Source: Chlorokybus atmophyticus (taxonomy: Eukaryota; Streptophyta; Chlorokybophyceae; Chlorokybales; Chlorokybaceae). From it: 56,737 nt of DNA. The stretch is taken from positions 1,308 through 58,044 of the forward strand of contig RHPI01001855.1 in NCBI GenBank assembly GCA_009103225.1, read 5' to 3'. Positions 31,951-40,695 of this stretch are shown here, in pieces. The notes under the pieces were generated by a model that was given only the letters and a program-made list of their open reading frames with translations, did no database searches and had not been told where the DNA came from. The translations under genes and the position numbers were made by a program. Position 1 is the first letter of the stretch; each line of letters opens with the position of its first letter.

Positions 31951-32061
31951 GTGCTTTTACGGCATTAACCTTGTCTTTGTCTTTAGCCTTTGTTTGCTGT
32001 TGAACCGAGGCCACGGACTCAAAGTATATTAAAGGTTTCGGGTATGCGTGCAGTCACCTTT

Positions 32062-32553
32062 TCAGCTCATTTCATGTAGGTGAGGGAGAAGTCCTTGAAT
32101 AAAGCGTACCTTGCGCCACGCTGCGGGGAAGGTTTTCCCACCGAGTTTGTATATGAGGACTTGTACGCCATCTGCGTATATTTGCACTGATTCACCAACT
32201 TCTTGTTTTTGACTGTTTGGTTTCGTCGTCCACACATTGGGATCATCAGTGTCAAAGCGCACGCGTAATGCCTTCTCAAATTGTCCCCAAGTACCACAAT
32301 CAGAATGGTCGAACCATTCTTGTGCGCCATCGCGCAAGTATGTGGTCGCTAAATCAAACTTCTCATCCTCAGACCACTGATATAACCGCGCAGAACGGTT
32401 GAAGTGTGAAATCCACCGACCAACATCTTCGTGGGATTTCCCCGAGAAGGTCATTAATGTTGGCATTGGAAACTTCCTTTGTGCCAATTTAGGCACGATA
32501 GGTGTTGCTTTCGGGGCAGGAATACCGGTAGTAGCAATTGCAACACCATGCAT
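32062..32553 (-). pseudogene. Gypsy gag capsid-like domain
   Basis: 163 codons with the retrotransposon gag signature: MTFSGKSHEDVGRWISHF, TTYLRDGAQEWFD, FEKALRVRF and WRKVRFIQGLLPHL. It starts about 180 bp downstream of the primer-binding site, as expected for gag. The frame closes before the zinc knuckle, so gag is split. Confidence 0.85.
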
Positions 32554-32733
32554 ACTGTCGGTACCCTCCTTAAGTTTTTGAGGGTTGGGATTGTCATTGA
32601 TGGAATCCCGCTGTTGCTATTTGTACGCATTGTACTAATATGATAGGCTTAAAAGATTTATTACAATTGTAACCCCCCCCCCCCCCCACAAGATTTTGAA
32701 TGTTTTCACGCCCGATTGGCGTAGGCGAGACTT

Positions 32734-32745
32734 GCTCCAATACCA
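32734..32745 (-). other. Primer-binding site (initiator tRNA-Met type)
   Basis: The minus strand reads TGGTATTGGAGC immediately after the 5' LTR, against TGGTATCAGAGC usual in plant gypsy and copia elements. It fixes the orientation of the element and the inner edge of its LTR. Confidence 0.8.
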
Positions 32746-32872
32746 GGAAGTGAGGGCCGTCCATTAAAACCCTGTGGACCCACCCTCTATGGCATGGTAG
32801 TAAGGATAAGAGCTAAGAGAATAGAGGGTAAGAATTTCTCAAACACTTACCTAAATAAGCGATTATGAAGCT

Positions 32873-32940
32873 CAAATGATCCAAGGACGCCGGTCTCGAC
32901 CGGCAAAGTCCGGTCGAGACCGGCGTCCTTGGATCATTTG
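32873..32940. repeat. 31-bp inverted duplication, 6-bp loop, in the 5' LTR
   Basis: Arms 32873-32903 and 32910-32940 are exact reverse complements around CAAAGT. In the sister LTR the same place (about 24765-24805) has only an imperfect palindrome of CCGGTCG/CGACCGG words, so the perfect arms arose after insertion. Confidence 0.92.
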
Positions 32941-33186
32941 TGCTCGACCGACAAACGCGCGGATTACCAAATTCAGCCTTCTGATAGGCTGGGCGGTGTA
33001 AACAAGAATAGAGCCACTTGATTAAAGTTTAGAAGATCTGGACCGTCCAACCCACATCCCCACAATAATAAGCAGCTCAAATATGCATAAAAATATGCAA
33101 AATGAGCACAACAACATGCACAGTGTCACTCACACGCGCATGCAAATATACAAGCAAAACACTGGTCACAAAGGACTTGTAGGGTT

Positions 33187-33268
33187 CATTTCGTGCTTCG
33201 AGCAGTTGCTCAAGTTGCACCCCTGCTAATAGGGGTGCAACTTTAGCAACTGCTCGAAGCACGAAATG
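33187..33268. repeat. 38-bp inverted duplication, 6-bp loop, in the 5' LTR
   Basis: Arms 33187-33224 and 33231-33268 match with one mismatch. In the sister LTR (about 25048-25084) only the right-arm sequence exists. The left arm is therefore a new inverted copy of adjacent DNA. Confidence 0.92.
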
Positions 33269-33612
33269 GAAATGAGACTGCCTTACATACTATGCCTATC
33301 ACTGATCTTAAAAGGCTAAATGGCTGTCCAATGCATGAAAAAAGTATAGATAACTAGGAAACGTGGCTCTAAAAGTAAATGCATTTTTCTAATGCATAAA
33401 GGAGCAAATAAGGAAAAAGGTCCATATTCTTCCCCGTTAACTGGTGTGCTAAGGGGTAAGACCCGGCGCCTAGCCCTAGGGGGTAAGTCTCCAACGCTTC
33501 CAGTGGGGCGCGGCTTGATATAGAGGCTTTGAGGGACCTACATAGGCAGTAGGTCAGATATCTACAGTGTGGGGCCATCAACTCGGTTAGTCCACTAGTT
33601 AGGCACATAGTT

Positions 33613-33990
33613 GCCTGATACGGCATCGACGCACTTTGGCTACCGTATTATGCGCGTAGCAGGCAGTGGCCGTAGCAAGTGCGTGTATTCTGCCGTATTA
33701 GGGTTTCGTCTCAAAGTTCTCATTAGGGTTTTTGCATTCTAATGAGCAGTGTCAATATGCCGCCAAAAGCCCAGGGTTGGTGGCGGCAGTGTCGGCAGTG
33801 CCATTGTGGGCGGCGGCGGCGGCGTGGGGCGGAGCCTTAGCGCTGTGCTGGCGAGGAGTAACCTCTGGGTAGGTGAGTGTGTGTGCATGTGATCAATTTT
33901 GGCGTCAGTGTGACGCCATTGTTGCTGTGTGGTTGTGCATGCTTATGTGTGCCTGCATGCCAGCGTCACTGACTGTACAATGTGTAGGGA
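33613..33990. other. hAT 5' leader
   Basis: About 380 bp between the left end and the transposase start. It contains two AGGGTTT words and a GGCGGC-rich stretch at about 33780-33830. No gene is seen. A TGTAG acceptor-like sequence lies just before the ATG at 33991, so a non-coding first exon is possible. Confidence 0.45.
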
Positions 33991-36276
33991 ATGGCGTCTA
34001 GCAGTAGATCAGCTGATGAGTGGAAGCATGTCAATGAAGTTGTCAAGGATGGTGAGTCCAGCAAGCAAAGGACAAACCAAGCTACAGTCGAGTGCACTCA
34101 CTGCAAGAAACAGTTCAATGGAGGGGTCACTAGAATCAGAGCACATCTGGTAGGCAAGGTAGGGGTTGGAGTGGCGGCGTGTCAAGCTGTGCCTGATGAT
34201 GTCAAGGCCCATTTTGCTAGCATTGAACGAGCGTCAACTGCATCCATTTCAGCATCTAAGAGGAAGCGCACAGTAGGGGATGTGTGGAGTCAGGAAACGG
34301 TTGATCAGACCAATTCTGCACCTAAGCCAGTAGCTCAGCCCTCACCTATTGAGGCAGCATTCAATATGCAGCGCAAGGGACAGACAGATCAGATGGTTGC
34401 ACGCATGTTCTATGCAAGAGGGATATCATTCAATTTGGCAAAGAGCGTGCATTTTAAAAACGCTGTGCGTGCCATTGCCAAGTTTGGGCCATCATACACG
34501 CCTCCCACATACAATGCATTGCGCACAAACCTGCTAGATAAGGTTAAGCATGGTATAGACGATCAGTTGGGAGACTTCCGGGCAGCAATCACGTCGTCCG
34601 GTTGCACAATCACTAGTGATGGGTGGACCGATGTCAATAGCCGTCCGCTCTTGAATGTGTTGCAAGTAGCACCAGCTGGTGCACTGTTCTTGGACGCAAT
34701 CAACACAGAGTCAAAGACAAAGACAGCCAACTTCGTTGCGAGCGTGTTATCTCAAGCCATCATCAAGGTACGCATCAAATGCAAGGTTGTGGGTTGCTGC
34801 ATGTGCTGCAAGCATGCTACATATTGATGCACGCTTGTCTCAAGAATAGGTGGGAGCAGAACATGTGGTTCAAGTGGTCACGGACAGCGCCAGTGTGTGT
34901 GTTGCTGCTGGTCGTATCATCATGCAGCAGTACAAGCACATTCTCTGCAGCCCGTGTGCAGCACATTGTGTCGACCTCTTGCTTGAGGACATAGGCCGCT
35001 TTGAGTTCTTTGAACAAAGCATCAAGAAAGGGATATATGTGGTCACCTTCATTGCTAACCACCACAAGAGCCTAGCCCTTTTTAGGTAGGCCCGCCTTTG
35101 AGTTTGTGTCTCCGCCCGCACATGTGCACATACAATTGCTGACTGCACATACATGCATACACACATGCGCATGCACACACACGCGCAGCGCACATACATG
35201 CATACACACGCATGCATACGCATGCACACGCGTGCAGCACCCATACATGCATATACACGCATGCGCATGCATGCTGACTCGTGTGCTACGCTGCTGCCAG
35301 ATCCTACACAACTAAGGCACTGTTGAAGCCGGGTGAGACTCGTTTCGTATCAGCCTTCATCATGCTGCAACGGTTGCTCGACGTCAAGGGCGAGCTAGCA
35401 AAGACAGTTGTAAGCGACGAGTGGACAACATGGGCTGCACGCGGGCAGCATCGCGCTCAAGCCGAGTTGACTCGCGAGGTCGTCGTTCTCTCATCATCGT
35501 TCTGGAAGAGCGTTGGCACCATCATTGCTGCCCTTGAGCCCCTTATCGAGGTGCTGCGCTTGGTAGATGGCCCCTACCCTACGACGGGTAAGTGTGTTGT
35601 ACATGTTGCTTGCATTGTCTTGCTTGAACATTAAAGTCTGCAATGCACATAGCACAACAACTCACATACGTATATGTGGTGTAGGCAAACTGCTGCATCA
35701 CATGATGAGTGCTCGCGAGTCTTTGCAGGCATCTGTTCTGCCTGCCAGCTTGGTAGAGAGCATGCTCAAAAAGTTTGATGCACGCTGGCGGATGATGAAA
35801 ACAGACTTGCTTTACGCTAGCTACGTGTTGGATCCAGAGTTTCGCCTCTCCGCACAATACAAGAACGCTGACATCACTCGCGGAATTGGAACGTTGTTGA
35901 GCGCATGCTTACCACGGATGAGCAGGTGCATAACAGTTACTTAAGTTGTTATGTTCTCCTATCATGGCATGCAAAGTGCATGACTATTTAGATATGCACA
36001 GTGTAGGTAACAATGACTACGCAGCTGGCACAATATCGATGTGGAGAGGGTCTATTTGGACGCAATGCTGCCAAGGCTTCGGCTTCATGCATTCCTGCTC
36101 ATCAGTGGTGGCTTCAATTTGGTGCTGAGGTCCCTGAGCTTCAAAAAGTTGCAGTTCGCGTGCTTGCGCAAATGACGGTGGCCTCGTTATGCGAGCGGGC
36201 ATGGAGCACGTTCGATCACATCCACAGCAAGAAGCGCAACAAGTTGAAGCCAATCAGAGCTCGAGATTTGGTTTGA
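33991..36276 (+). pseudogene. hAT transposase (BED finger, DUF659, dimerisation domain)
   Basis: Exons 33991-34767, 34850-35085, 35301-35587, 35685-about 35925 and 36007-36276. A BED-type zinc finger (CTHCKKQF ... RIRAHLVG) is followed by DUF659 (FNLAKSVHFKNAV; GCTITSDGWTDV), the RNase-H-like core with VVTDSAS and CSPCAAHCVDLLLEDI, and the hAT dimerisation domain (WWLQFG; LCERAWSTFDHIHSKKRNKL). It is disabled by a frame change near 35888, where the expected VVERMLTTDE is in another frame. The reading stops at DLV followed by TGA (36274-36276), although recognisable coding sequence continues for about 55 codons to 36453 with an acidic tail. Confidence 0.88.
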
Positions 36277-36531
36277 ATCTCCAGCAACATCGGGTTGATG
36301 GACAGAATTTCTGCCTCTGATTATGCCGAGCAATTTGCGGCATGGGATGTTGAAGAAGCAGAGGTGGAGGTTGGCGACAGCGATGAGGATGATGTCTGCT
36401 CAGATGATGATGCAAATGTGGACACTCTAGCCTTTGGAACAGAGTTCCAGTAAACTTATGTTGGTGGTGTATAAGGCCAGAGCGCATATATATATATAGC
36501 AATGCATGTGTAAGAGTGTTGCTGCTGATGC

Positions 36532-36532
<1 letters not shown>
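36277..36532 (+). pseudogene. Out-of-product C-terminal tail of the hAT transposase and 3' UTR
   Basis: In the same frame after the TGA, the sequence still reads ISSNIGLMDRISASDYAEQF and an Asp/Glu-rich tail ending at a TAA at about 36451. This suggests the TGA is a nonsense change rather than the original end. Confidence 0.6.
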
Positions 36533-36576
<44 letters not shown>

Positions 36577-36577
36577 N

Positions 36578-36628
<51 letters not shown>
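36533..36628. repeat. (CT)n microsatellite with an internal N
   Basis: About 95 bp of CT dinucleotides interrupted by one N at 36577, so the length is probably collapsed. It lies inside the hAT element near its right end. Confidence 0.9.
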
Positions 36629-36630
<2 letters not shown>

Positions 36631-36772
36631 CGTTGATTGCTATATTGTGAACCCCGCATCAGCCGCATCTAAGCATTTTTGGCGCGTATTGATACTCGCA
36701 TCATCAAGGTCACGCATCTGATACCGTACCCGCATCGTGCAACTATGGTTAGGCACTCACAAGCTCTCCACC

Positions 36773-36777
36773 AGCTT
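36773..36777. other. Target-site duplication AGCTT of the short-LTR element
   Basis: The five bases before the left LTR are repeated after the right LTR at 40691-40695. Five bases is the usual size for LTR elements. Confidence 0.85.
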
Positions 36778-36856
36778 TGTCACAGCCCACTCGACCACAA
36801 AAGACTTGGTGCTTTTATAGTCGATTTGTGGTAATTTAATGTACCTTCCCGTTACA
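36778..36856 (-). repeat. 79-bp LTR (3' side)
   Basis: Ends TG...CA, with a TATAAAAG box on the minus strand. It is adjacent to the purine tract that marks the 3' LTR. Confidence 0.88.
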
Positions 36857-37086
36857 TTCCCCCCCACTTAAGAACGCTGACGTCCTCGGCAGCTGGCGCC
36901 CATCAGCTGGGGAATCTTCCCAGGGGTCTGATTTAGGGTCGGTCACCGGCCCCACCATCCAAGGACCGGCCAATTTAGGCCCATACCGGTCAACGCGCGC
37001 ATAGCGCGCCGCTGCCGGCCCCACAGGTCGCGTCGCCGCGATAGGCAGGTCGCGCCCTGCCGCGCCGACTGAACTGGTCAGTTCGG

Positions 37087-37087
37087 N
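37087..37087. other. Assembly gap or ambiguous base (N)
   Basis: The integrase fragment begins directly after this base with no upstream pol, so the join between 37086 and 37088 should be treated as unverified. Confidence 0.7.
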
Positions 37088-37090
37088 ATT

Positions 37091-38003
37091 TGTGTCCACG
37101 GTCTTTTGCGTTCACGGTATACCGCGTGAACTTGTCACAGATCATGATCCTCGGTTTGTCTCCAAGTTTTGGCGAGAAGTCTGTGAATTGTTGGGGGTAA
37201 AACAAAGCATGTCGACTGCTTTCCACCCGCAAACGGACGGTCAAACTGAGCGAGCAAATCAAATACTGGAAGAAATGCTTCGCCACTATGTGGCTTCTAA
37301 TCATGCTGATTGGGACAGGTACTTGCCAATGGCAGAGTTTGCTGTGAACAACGCGTGGCAGGAAAGTGTAAAGGAAACCCCATTTTTCTTGAATTATAGG
37401 ATTCGCCCAAACACACCAGCGTCATTGCGTGTACCTCGCAATGCCCCGACTATACCAGCGGCAAAGGAATTTGCCACTGATATGCAAGAAAATTTGGCTC
37501 GAGCCAAGCTGTGTCTGTAAGAAGCACAGGACAGGCAAAAAGCTTATGCTGATACACATCGAAAAATGGCCACTTTCGATGTCGGCGATAAAGTTTTGCT
37601 TAACGCAAAGAACATAACCATCAAAGGTACGGGTGCTCGCAAGTTGCTGCCCCGATGGTTAGGTCCATTCTCTATCACTGATAGAGTTGGTACGCACGCT
37701 TATCGACTGCAATTGCCCCCAAGTGTGCGTATACATAACGTGTTCCATGTAAACTTGTTGAAACCTTACCGCTCAGACGGTAGAACACAGCCTCCACCAC
37801 CGCCAGTTGAGGTGGACAGCGAGCTCGAATACGAGGTGGAAGCTATATTGAACCATAAGCTAAATAGTCAAGGACGCGCAACTCGCTATTTGGTGAAATG
37901 GAAAGGGTATGGCCCGGAACATAACAATTGGGAGCCCGACAGGCATCTTACGCACTGCCGCGAGTTGCTTCGAGCTTATTGGGATTCATGTTCTGTCCCA
38001 TAA
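37091..38003 (+). pseudogene. Chromovirus integrase C-terminal half with chromodomain
   Basis: It starts inside the integrase core. The second catalytic Asp is in TDHDPRFVSKFW and the Glu region in HPQTDGQTERANQ. One in-frame TAA at 37518-37520 interrupts LARAKLCL and EAQDRQKAYAD. The frame then continues to 38003 with the GPY/F-type module (LLPRWLGPFSI; HNVFHVNLLKPY) and a clear chromodomain (YEVEAILNHK; YLVKWKGYGPEHNNWEP). The chromodomain places it in the chromovirus branch of Ty3/gypsy. It is truncated and stop-bearing, so it is not functional. Confidence 0.9.
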
Positions 38004-38135
38004 ACTGTGGGCTTGGTTTTATGACAGACTGGCAGTGCAGTTTCATTACCACCCTGTCATTTCCTGCTATCTCACTGGTTACAATTACTGAAAGTCAAGC
38101 CTGATTAACTTGAGTTCAACGAGGACGTTGAAAAT

Positions 38136-38150
38136 TTAAGTGGGGGGGAA
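38136..38150 (+). other. Polypurine tract of the captured chromovirus
   Basis: AAGTGGGGGGGAA directly before TGTAACGGGA. The same tract and LTR start, on the opposite strand, occur at the 3' LTR of the enclosing short-LTR element, so the two share cis-acting ends. Confidence 0.8.
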
Positions 38151-38676
38151 TGTAACGGGAGCAATAATAATAGGGGTATTATTGCTACCTAAATAACACA
38201 TTTTGTATGAATAAGTATTTAAATATGCTTATTTATACCTCTTTTCTACGGTTCCTCGCTTATTAAAGGCTATGATGCTTTATCATATCTTAAATAAGTC
38301 CCAATGGGTGTAGAACCGCTTATTCAAGCCTATTTAGTGTCACATTTGATATAATGTGATCACTATCTCGTTAGGTACCTTACGATAGGTATCTTTGGAT
38401 AGGTACCTTATCGATAAGTACCTTATTTGAGCTGTGATTGGCTCACGCTAGATTTCCTAATTACCCTATCTGTAGGGTCGATGTCTAGTTGTGAGTTAAT
38501 TTCCAAAAAGAATATAGTTGATGTACTCTTGATATAAAAGGTCACATCAATTTGATGTGGGGACTTACAGTTCTCTGCTCAGTGGCGGCCACGCCGTTGA
38601 AAGGCTTGTCATAGGCGGTGTGGGTGTTGGGGTAGAGGATTGAAGGGGCATCACCGGCGACGGTGGTGCTGTTACA
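38151..38676 (+). repeat. Single 526-bp chromovirus LTR
   Basis: Starts TGTAACGGGA after a polypurine tract and ends GCTGTTACA before a primer site (38677, TTGGTATTCAGGAGC). It contains GATATAAAAGG at about 38530, a likely TATA box. It therefore serves as 3' LTR for the pol fragment on its left and as 5' LTR for the gag on its right. Confidence 0.8.
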
Positions 38677-39606
38677 TTGGTATTCAGGAGCTGGGGGGTG
38701 ACGTGGGTACTTATAGGGGGCGGCGACCTGCTTTTGGCCAATTAGAAGGCGTCGGGGGCGGCCTCCTATTCGTCCACGCAGCCTAAGCTTCAAGTTTGCT
38801 TCCCTGCGCTACCTCCACGTTGAAGCCACCTATCAAAGAGGCGGCCTCTTCACGTGTGAGGTACCATCACACACGTCGGTGAATTGCCTGCTTGCCTGCT
38901 TGCCAGGTGCTTGCCAGGTGCACGTGTGTACTTTCATGCACATCACACAGTGGCTTGCCAGTGCACTAACATTGCTTGCAGTGATTGCCTGTCATTGCAT
39001 ACGGTGATTGCGGCTTGCTAGTGTGCCATCACTGTTTGTCACACTTAGTGCACTATCATTGCTTGCAGTGATTGCTTGTCATTGCATGCGGTGATTGCTT
39101 GTCATTGTGCTTGCCAGTGCATGTCACAGTTAGTCACCGTACGGCTTGCCTGTTGCATGCCTGTGGCTTGCCTGTTGCATGCCTGTAACGTACCTGTGAC
39201 CTGCCAGCGGCTTTGCCGGGTCGTTTGACCCGGGTCTGTAAGTTTCAAATTAAGCTGTTCCCAAACCCTCCCCCTCTGGCTTCGGCCTGGAGATCGGGAC
39301 TTGGTTGGAATAGTTGTGGGGAGGTTCTAGGACATTCTGATCCCAAACCCTGTTAGTCTGAAACCCTCCCCCTATGGCTTTGGCCTGGAGATTGGGACTT
39401 GGTTGAGGACAACACAGGGTTAGGACATTCTGGTCCCACTCAGACTTGTTCTATTTAGTGACACTCCAGATCCAACCTTTCTTCTTTTGAGACTGGTTTG
39501 GACTCTGTTTGGGACTTTTACAACTTGGGGTCATTTTTATCCTCTCGTTGAACCTGGTCCATTGGTGAGGTTCTCACCATCCCATTCTGCCTGTTTTTGC
39601 AGACAA
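38677..39606 (+). other. Leader of the captured gag with short repeats
   Basis: Non-coding. It contains repeated TGCTTGCAGTGATTGC / CTTGTCATTGCATGCGG words (38880-39190) and a 111-bp-spaced duplicate of the stretch CCCTCCCCCTMTGGCTTYGG (about 39266 and 39367). No gene. Confidence 0.6.
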
Positions 39607-40668
39607 ATGGAAGAAAACTCGGTGCCCACCTCAAAAGGGGAGAGCTCGGAAAAAGAGCAACCTTCCCGTGAGGAGGAATTTCCATCCATGGAAGATATTC
39701 CGAATCCGGATGATGCACCTGATGAGTCTCAAGCTGCCAAAGCTGCGGAAGCTTTAGTGGATGATAGATCACCTTCTATATTCCCTGAGTTTTCTATTCG
39801 CATGACACAGCAGGACTTGATGGAGCATTTCCTTAGCACCTATGATCATGGCCCTCGTGAGGCAATTGTCTCATTCGTGAACTTTCTCTTCCTTTTGGCA
39901 GAAAAAGTTTCAAAGCTCACCACCTTTATGGGGCGAGATTGGGAGGGGCAGATGGGTGAAGGCAAACGTGTTCTGAATATAATCAAGCGTCTTCAACGTG
40001 CTGACGGTGGTCCACCTGTTCAAGCACTTGCTCGTCCTGCCGAGTTTGTTCCCAACAAGCAAGCGGCCATCTTCGACTGGCTTGTGCAGTTGCGACACTA
40101 TGTCAACTCCCTTCACATTTCTGAGGAGGGGAAATTGCGTGTAGCTGAGTTGCTGATCCCAAACGATGCTCTGGCAGAGTGGTACCGCCGTAAGCAACGG
40201 GATACAAACCTCGGGCGGGAAGTAAATCAGTTGTGCTTTTTCATGGAGCAGCGCTATGGTGGCGCAGATCCTGCCCAGGTTGCTCGCAACCAGCTGCACA
40301 ACCTGCGTCAGAACGGGCGTCCAGTTCAGCAGTATATCCAGGATTTTCAGTCGTTTGTCAGCAAGATCAATGCTGGCAAACTACCTATCAGTGATGCTGA
40401 TCAGCTGGATATGTTCAGGCGTGGCTTGGACACAGATCTTGTGCAGCATGTGGCCGTCAACCCCGCAAGTTTGCAAGAGTGGGCCTCGACGGATTTACCA
40501 ATGCTGATGCAGATGGTTGCTGCTGTGGACAGTGTAAAGCGCTCTCACGCCAACATGCAAACCACGGCAAAAGAGGCAGCCCCGGTTTCAGCTGCAAAGC
40601 TCCGATACCAATGTCACAGCCCACTCGACCACAAAAGACTTGGTGCTTTTATGGTCGATTTGTGGTAA
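39607..40668 (+). CDS. Chromovirus gag, 3' end replaced by LTR sequence
   Basis: From ATG 39607, about 353 codons. An acidic N-terminus precedes a retrotransposon gag domain: AIFDWLVQLRHYVNSL, LAEWYRRKQRD, FFMEQRYGGADPAQVARNQL and QPVQQYI-type spacing followed by FRRGLDTDLVQH. The last residues (from about LRYQCHSPLD) are encoded by the antisense primer site and 79-bp LTR of the enclosing element. The natural C-terminus with its zinc knuckle is therefore missing. The frame is otherwise clean. Confidence 0.8.
   Translation: MEENSVPTSKGESSEKEQPSREEEFPSMEDIPNPDDAPDESQAAKAAEALVDDRSPSIFPEFSIRMTQQDLMEHFLSTYDHGPREAIVSFVNFLFLLAEKVSKLTTFMGRDWEGQMGEGKRVLNIIKRLQRADGGPPVQALARPAEFVPNKQAAIFDWLVQLRHYVNSLHISEEGKLRVAELLIPNDALAEWYRRKQRDTNLGREVNQLCFFMEQRYGGADPAQVARNQLHNLRQNGRPVQQYIQDFQSFVSKINAGKLPISDADQLDMFRRGLDTDLVQHVAVNPASLQEWASTDLPMLMQMVAAVDSVKRSHANMQTTAKEAAPVSAAKLRYQCHSPLDHKRLGAFMVDLW
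40599..40611 (-). other. Primer-binding site of the short-LTR element
   Basis: The minus strand reads TTGGTATCGGAGC directly after the 79-bp LTR. One mismatch to the usual initiator tRNA-Met site. Confidence 0.8.
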
Positions 40669-40690
40669 TTCAATGTACCTTCCCGTTACA
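40612..40690 (-). repeat. 79-bp LTR (5' side)
   Basis: Matches 36778-36856 with two evident substitutions. It is followed by the target duplication AGCTT at 40691-40695. Confidence 0.88.
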
Positions 40691-40695
40691 AGCTT

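Larger units (their letters stand above)
32746..33605 (-). repeat. Gypsy 5' LTR (carries two inverted duplications)
   Basis: Sister of 24608-25427. It contains two hairpin duplications (32873-32940, 33187-33268) that the sister lacks, and is interrupted at 33605 by the hAT insertion. The last six LTR bases (CTCACA) reappear at 36756-36761. Confidence 0.85.
33606..36747 (+). mobile_element. hAT-family DNA transposon, inactive
   Basis: 3142 bp inserted in the gypsy 5' LTR. The ends are imperfect inverted repeats (CATAGTTGCCTGATACGG at the left; CATAGTTGCACGATGCGG inward from the right). The 8-bp target duplication is GTTAGGCA (33598-33605 and 36748-36755), the length typical of hAT. Removing it restores the LTR sequence CTAGTTAGGCACTCACA seen in the sister LTR, which confirms the boundaries. 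It contains one transposase gene with disabling changes and a CT microsatellite. Confidence 0.93.
24608..36761 (-). mobile_element. Decayed Ty3/gypsy LTR retrotransposon (hAT nested in its right LTR)
   Basis: Minus-strand element. The 3' LTR is at 24608-25427. The 5' LTR is at 32746-33605 and continues for six bases at 36756-36761 after the nested hAT insertion. The primer-binding site follows the 5' LTR at 32745-32734 (TGGTATTGGAGC on the minus strand, two mismatches to the usual plant initiator-Met site). The gene order gag, zinc knuckle, protease, RT, RNase H, integrase is that of Ty3/gypsy. Frameshifts, the inverted duplication in pol and LTR divergence show it is dead. I found no matching target duplication: the left flank ends GTTGT and the right flank begins AGCTC, so one end is altered or the element is recombinant. 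Confidence 0.85.
36778..40690 (-). mobile_element. 3.9-kb element with 79-bp LTRs enclosing an antisense permuted chromovirus
   Basis: The LTRs are 36778-36856 and 40612-40690, 79 bp each, nearly identical, reading TGTAACGGGA ... TGTGACA on the minus strand, and flanked by the 5-bp duplication AGCTT. On the minus strand the 5' LTR (right) is followed by a primer site TTGGTATCGGAGC (40611-40599). The 3' LTR (left) is preceded by a polypurine tract AAGTGGGGGGGAA (about 36870-36857), so the element is minus-oriented. Inside, on the opposite strand, lie an integrase-chromodomain fragment, a polypurine tract, one 526-bp LTR, a primer site and gag, which is the order expected of a circularised gypsy element. 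An N at 37087 leaves the left junction unproven. Confidence 0.75.

Noticed and set aside
36456-36721. Ser-Leu / Arg-Glu repeat proteins over the CT microsatellite
   Set aside because: Artefacts of translating (CT)n on each strand, interrupted by an N.
24603-36767. Target duplication for the gypsy element
   Set aside because: The left flank (GTTGT) and right flank (AGCTC) do not match, so none is claimed.
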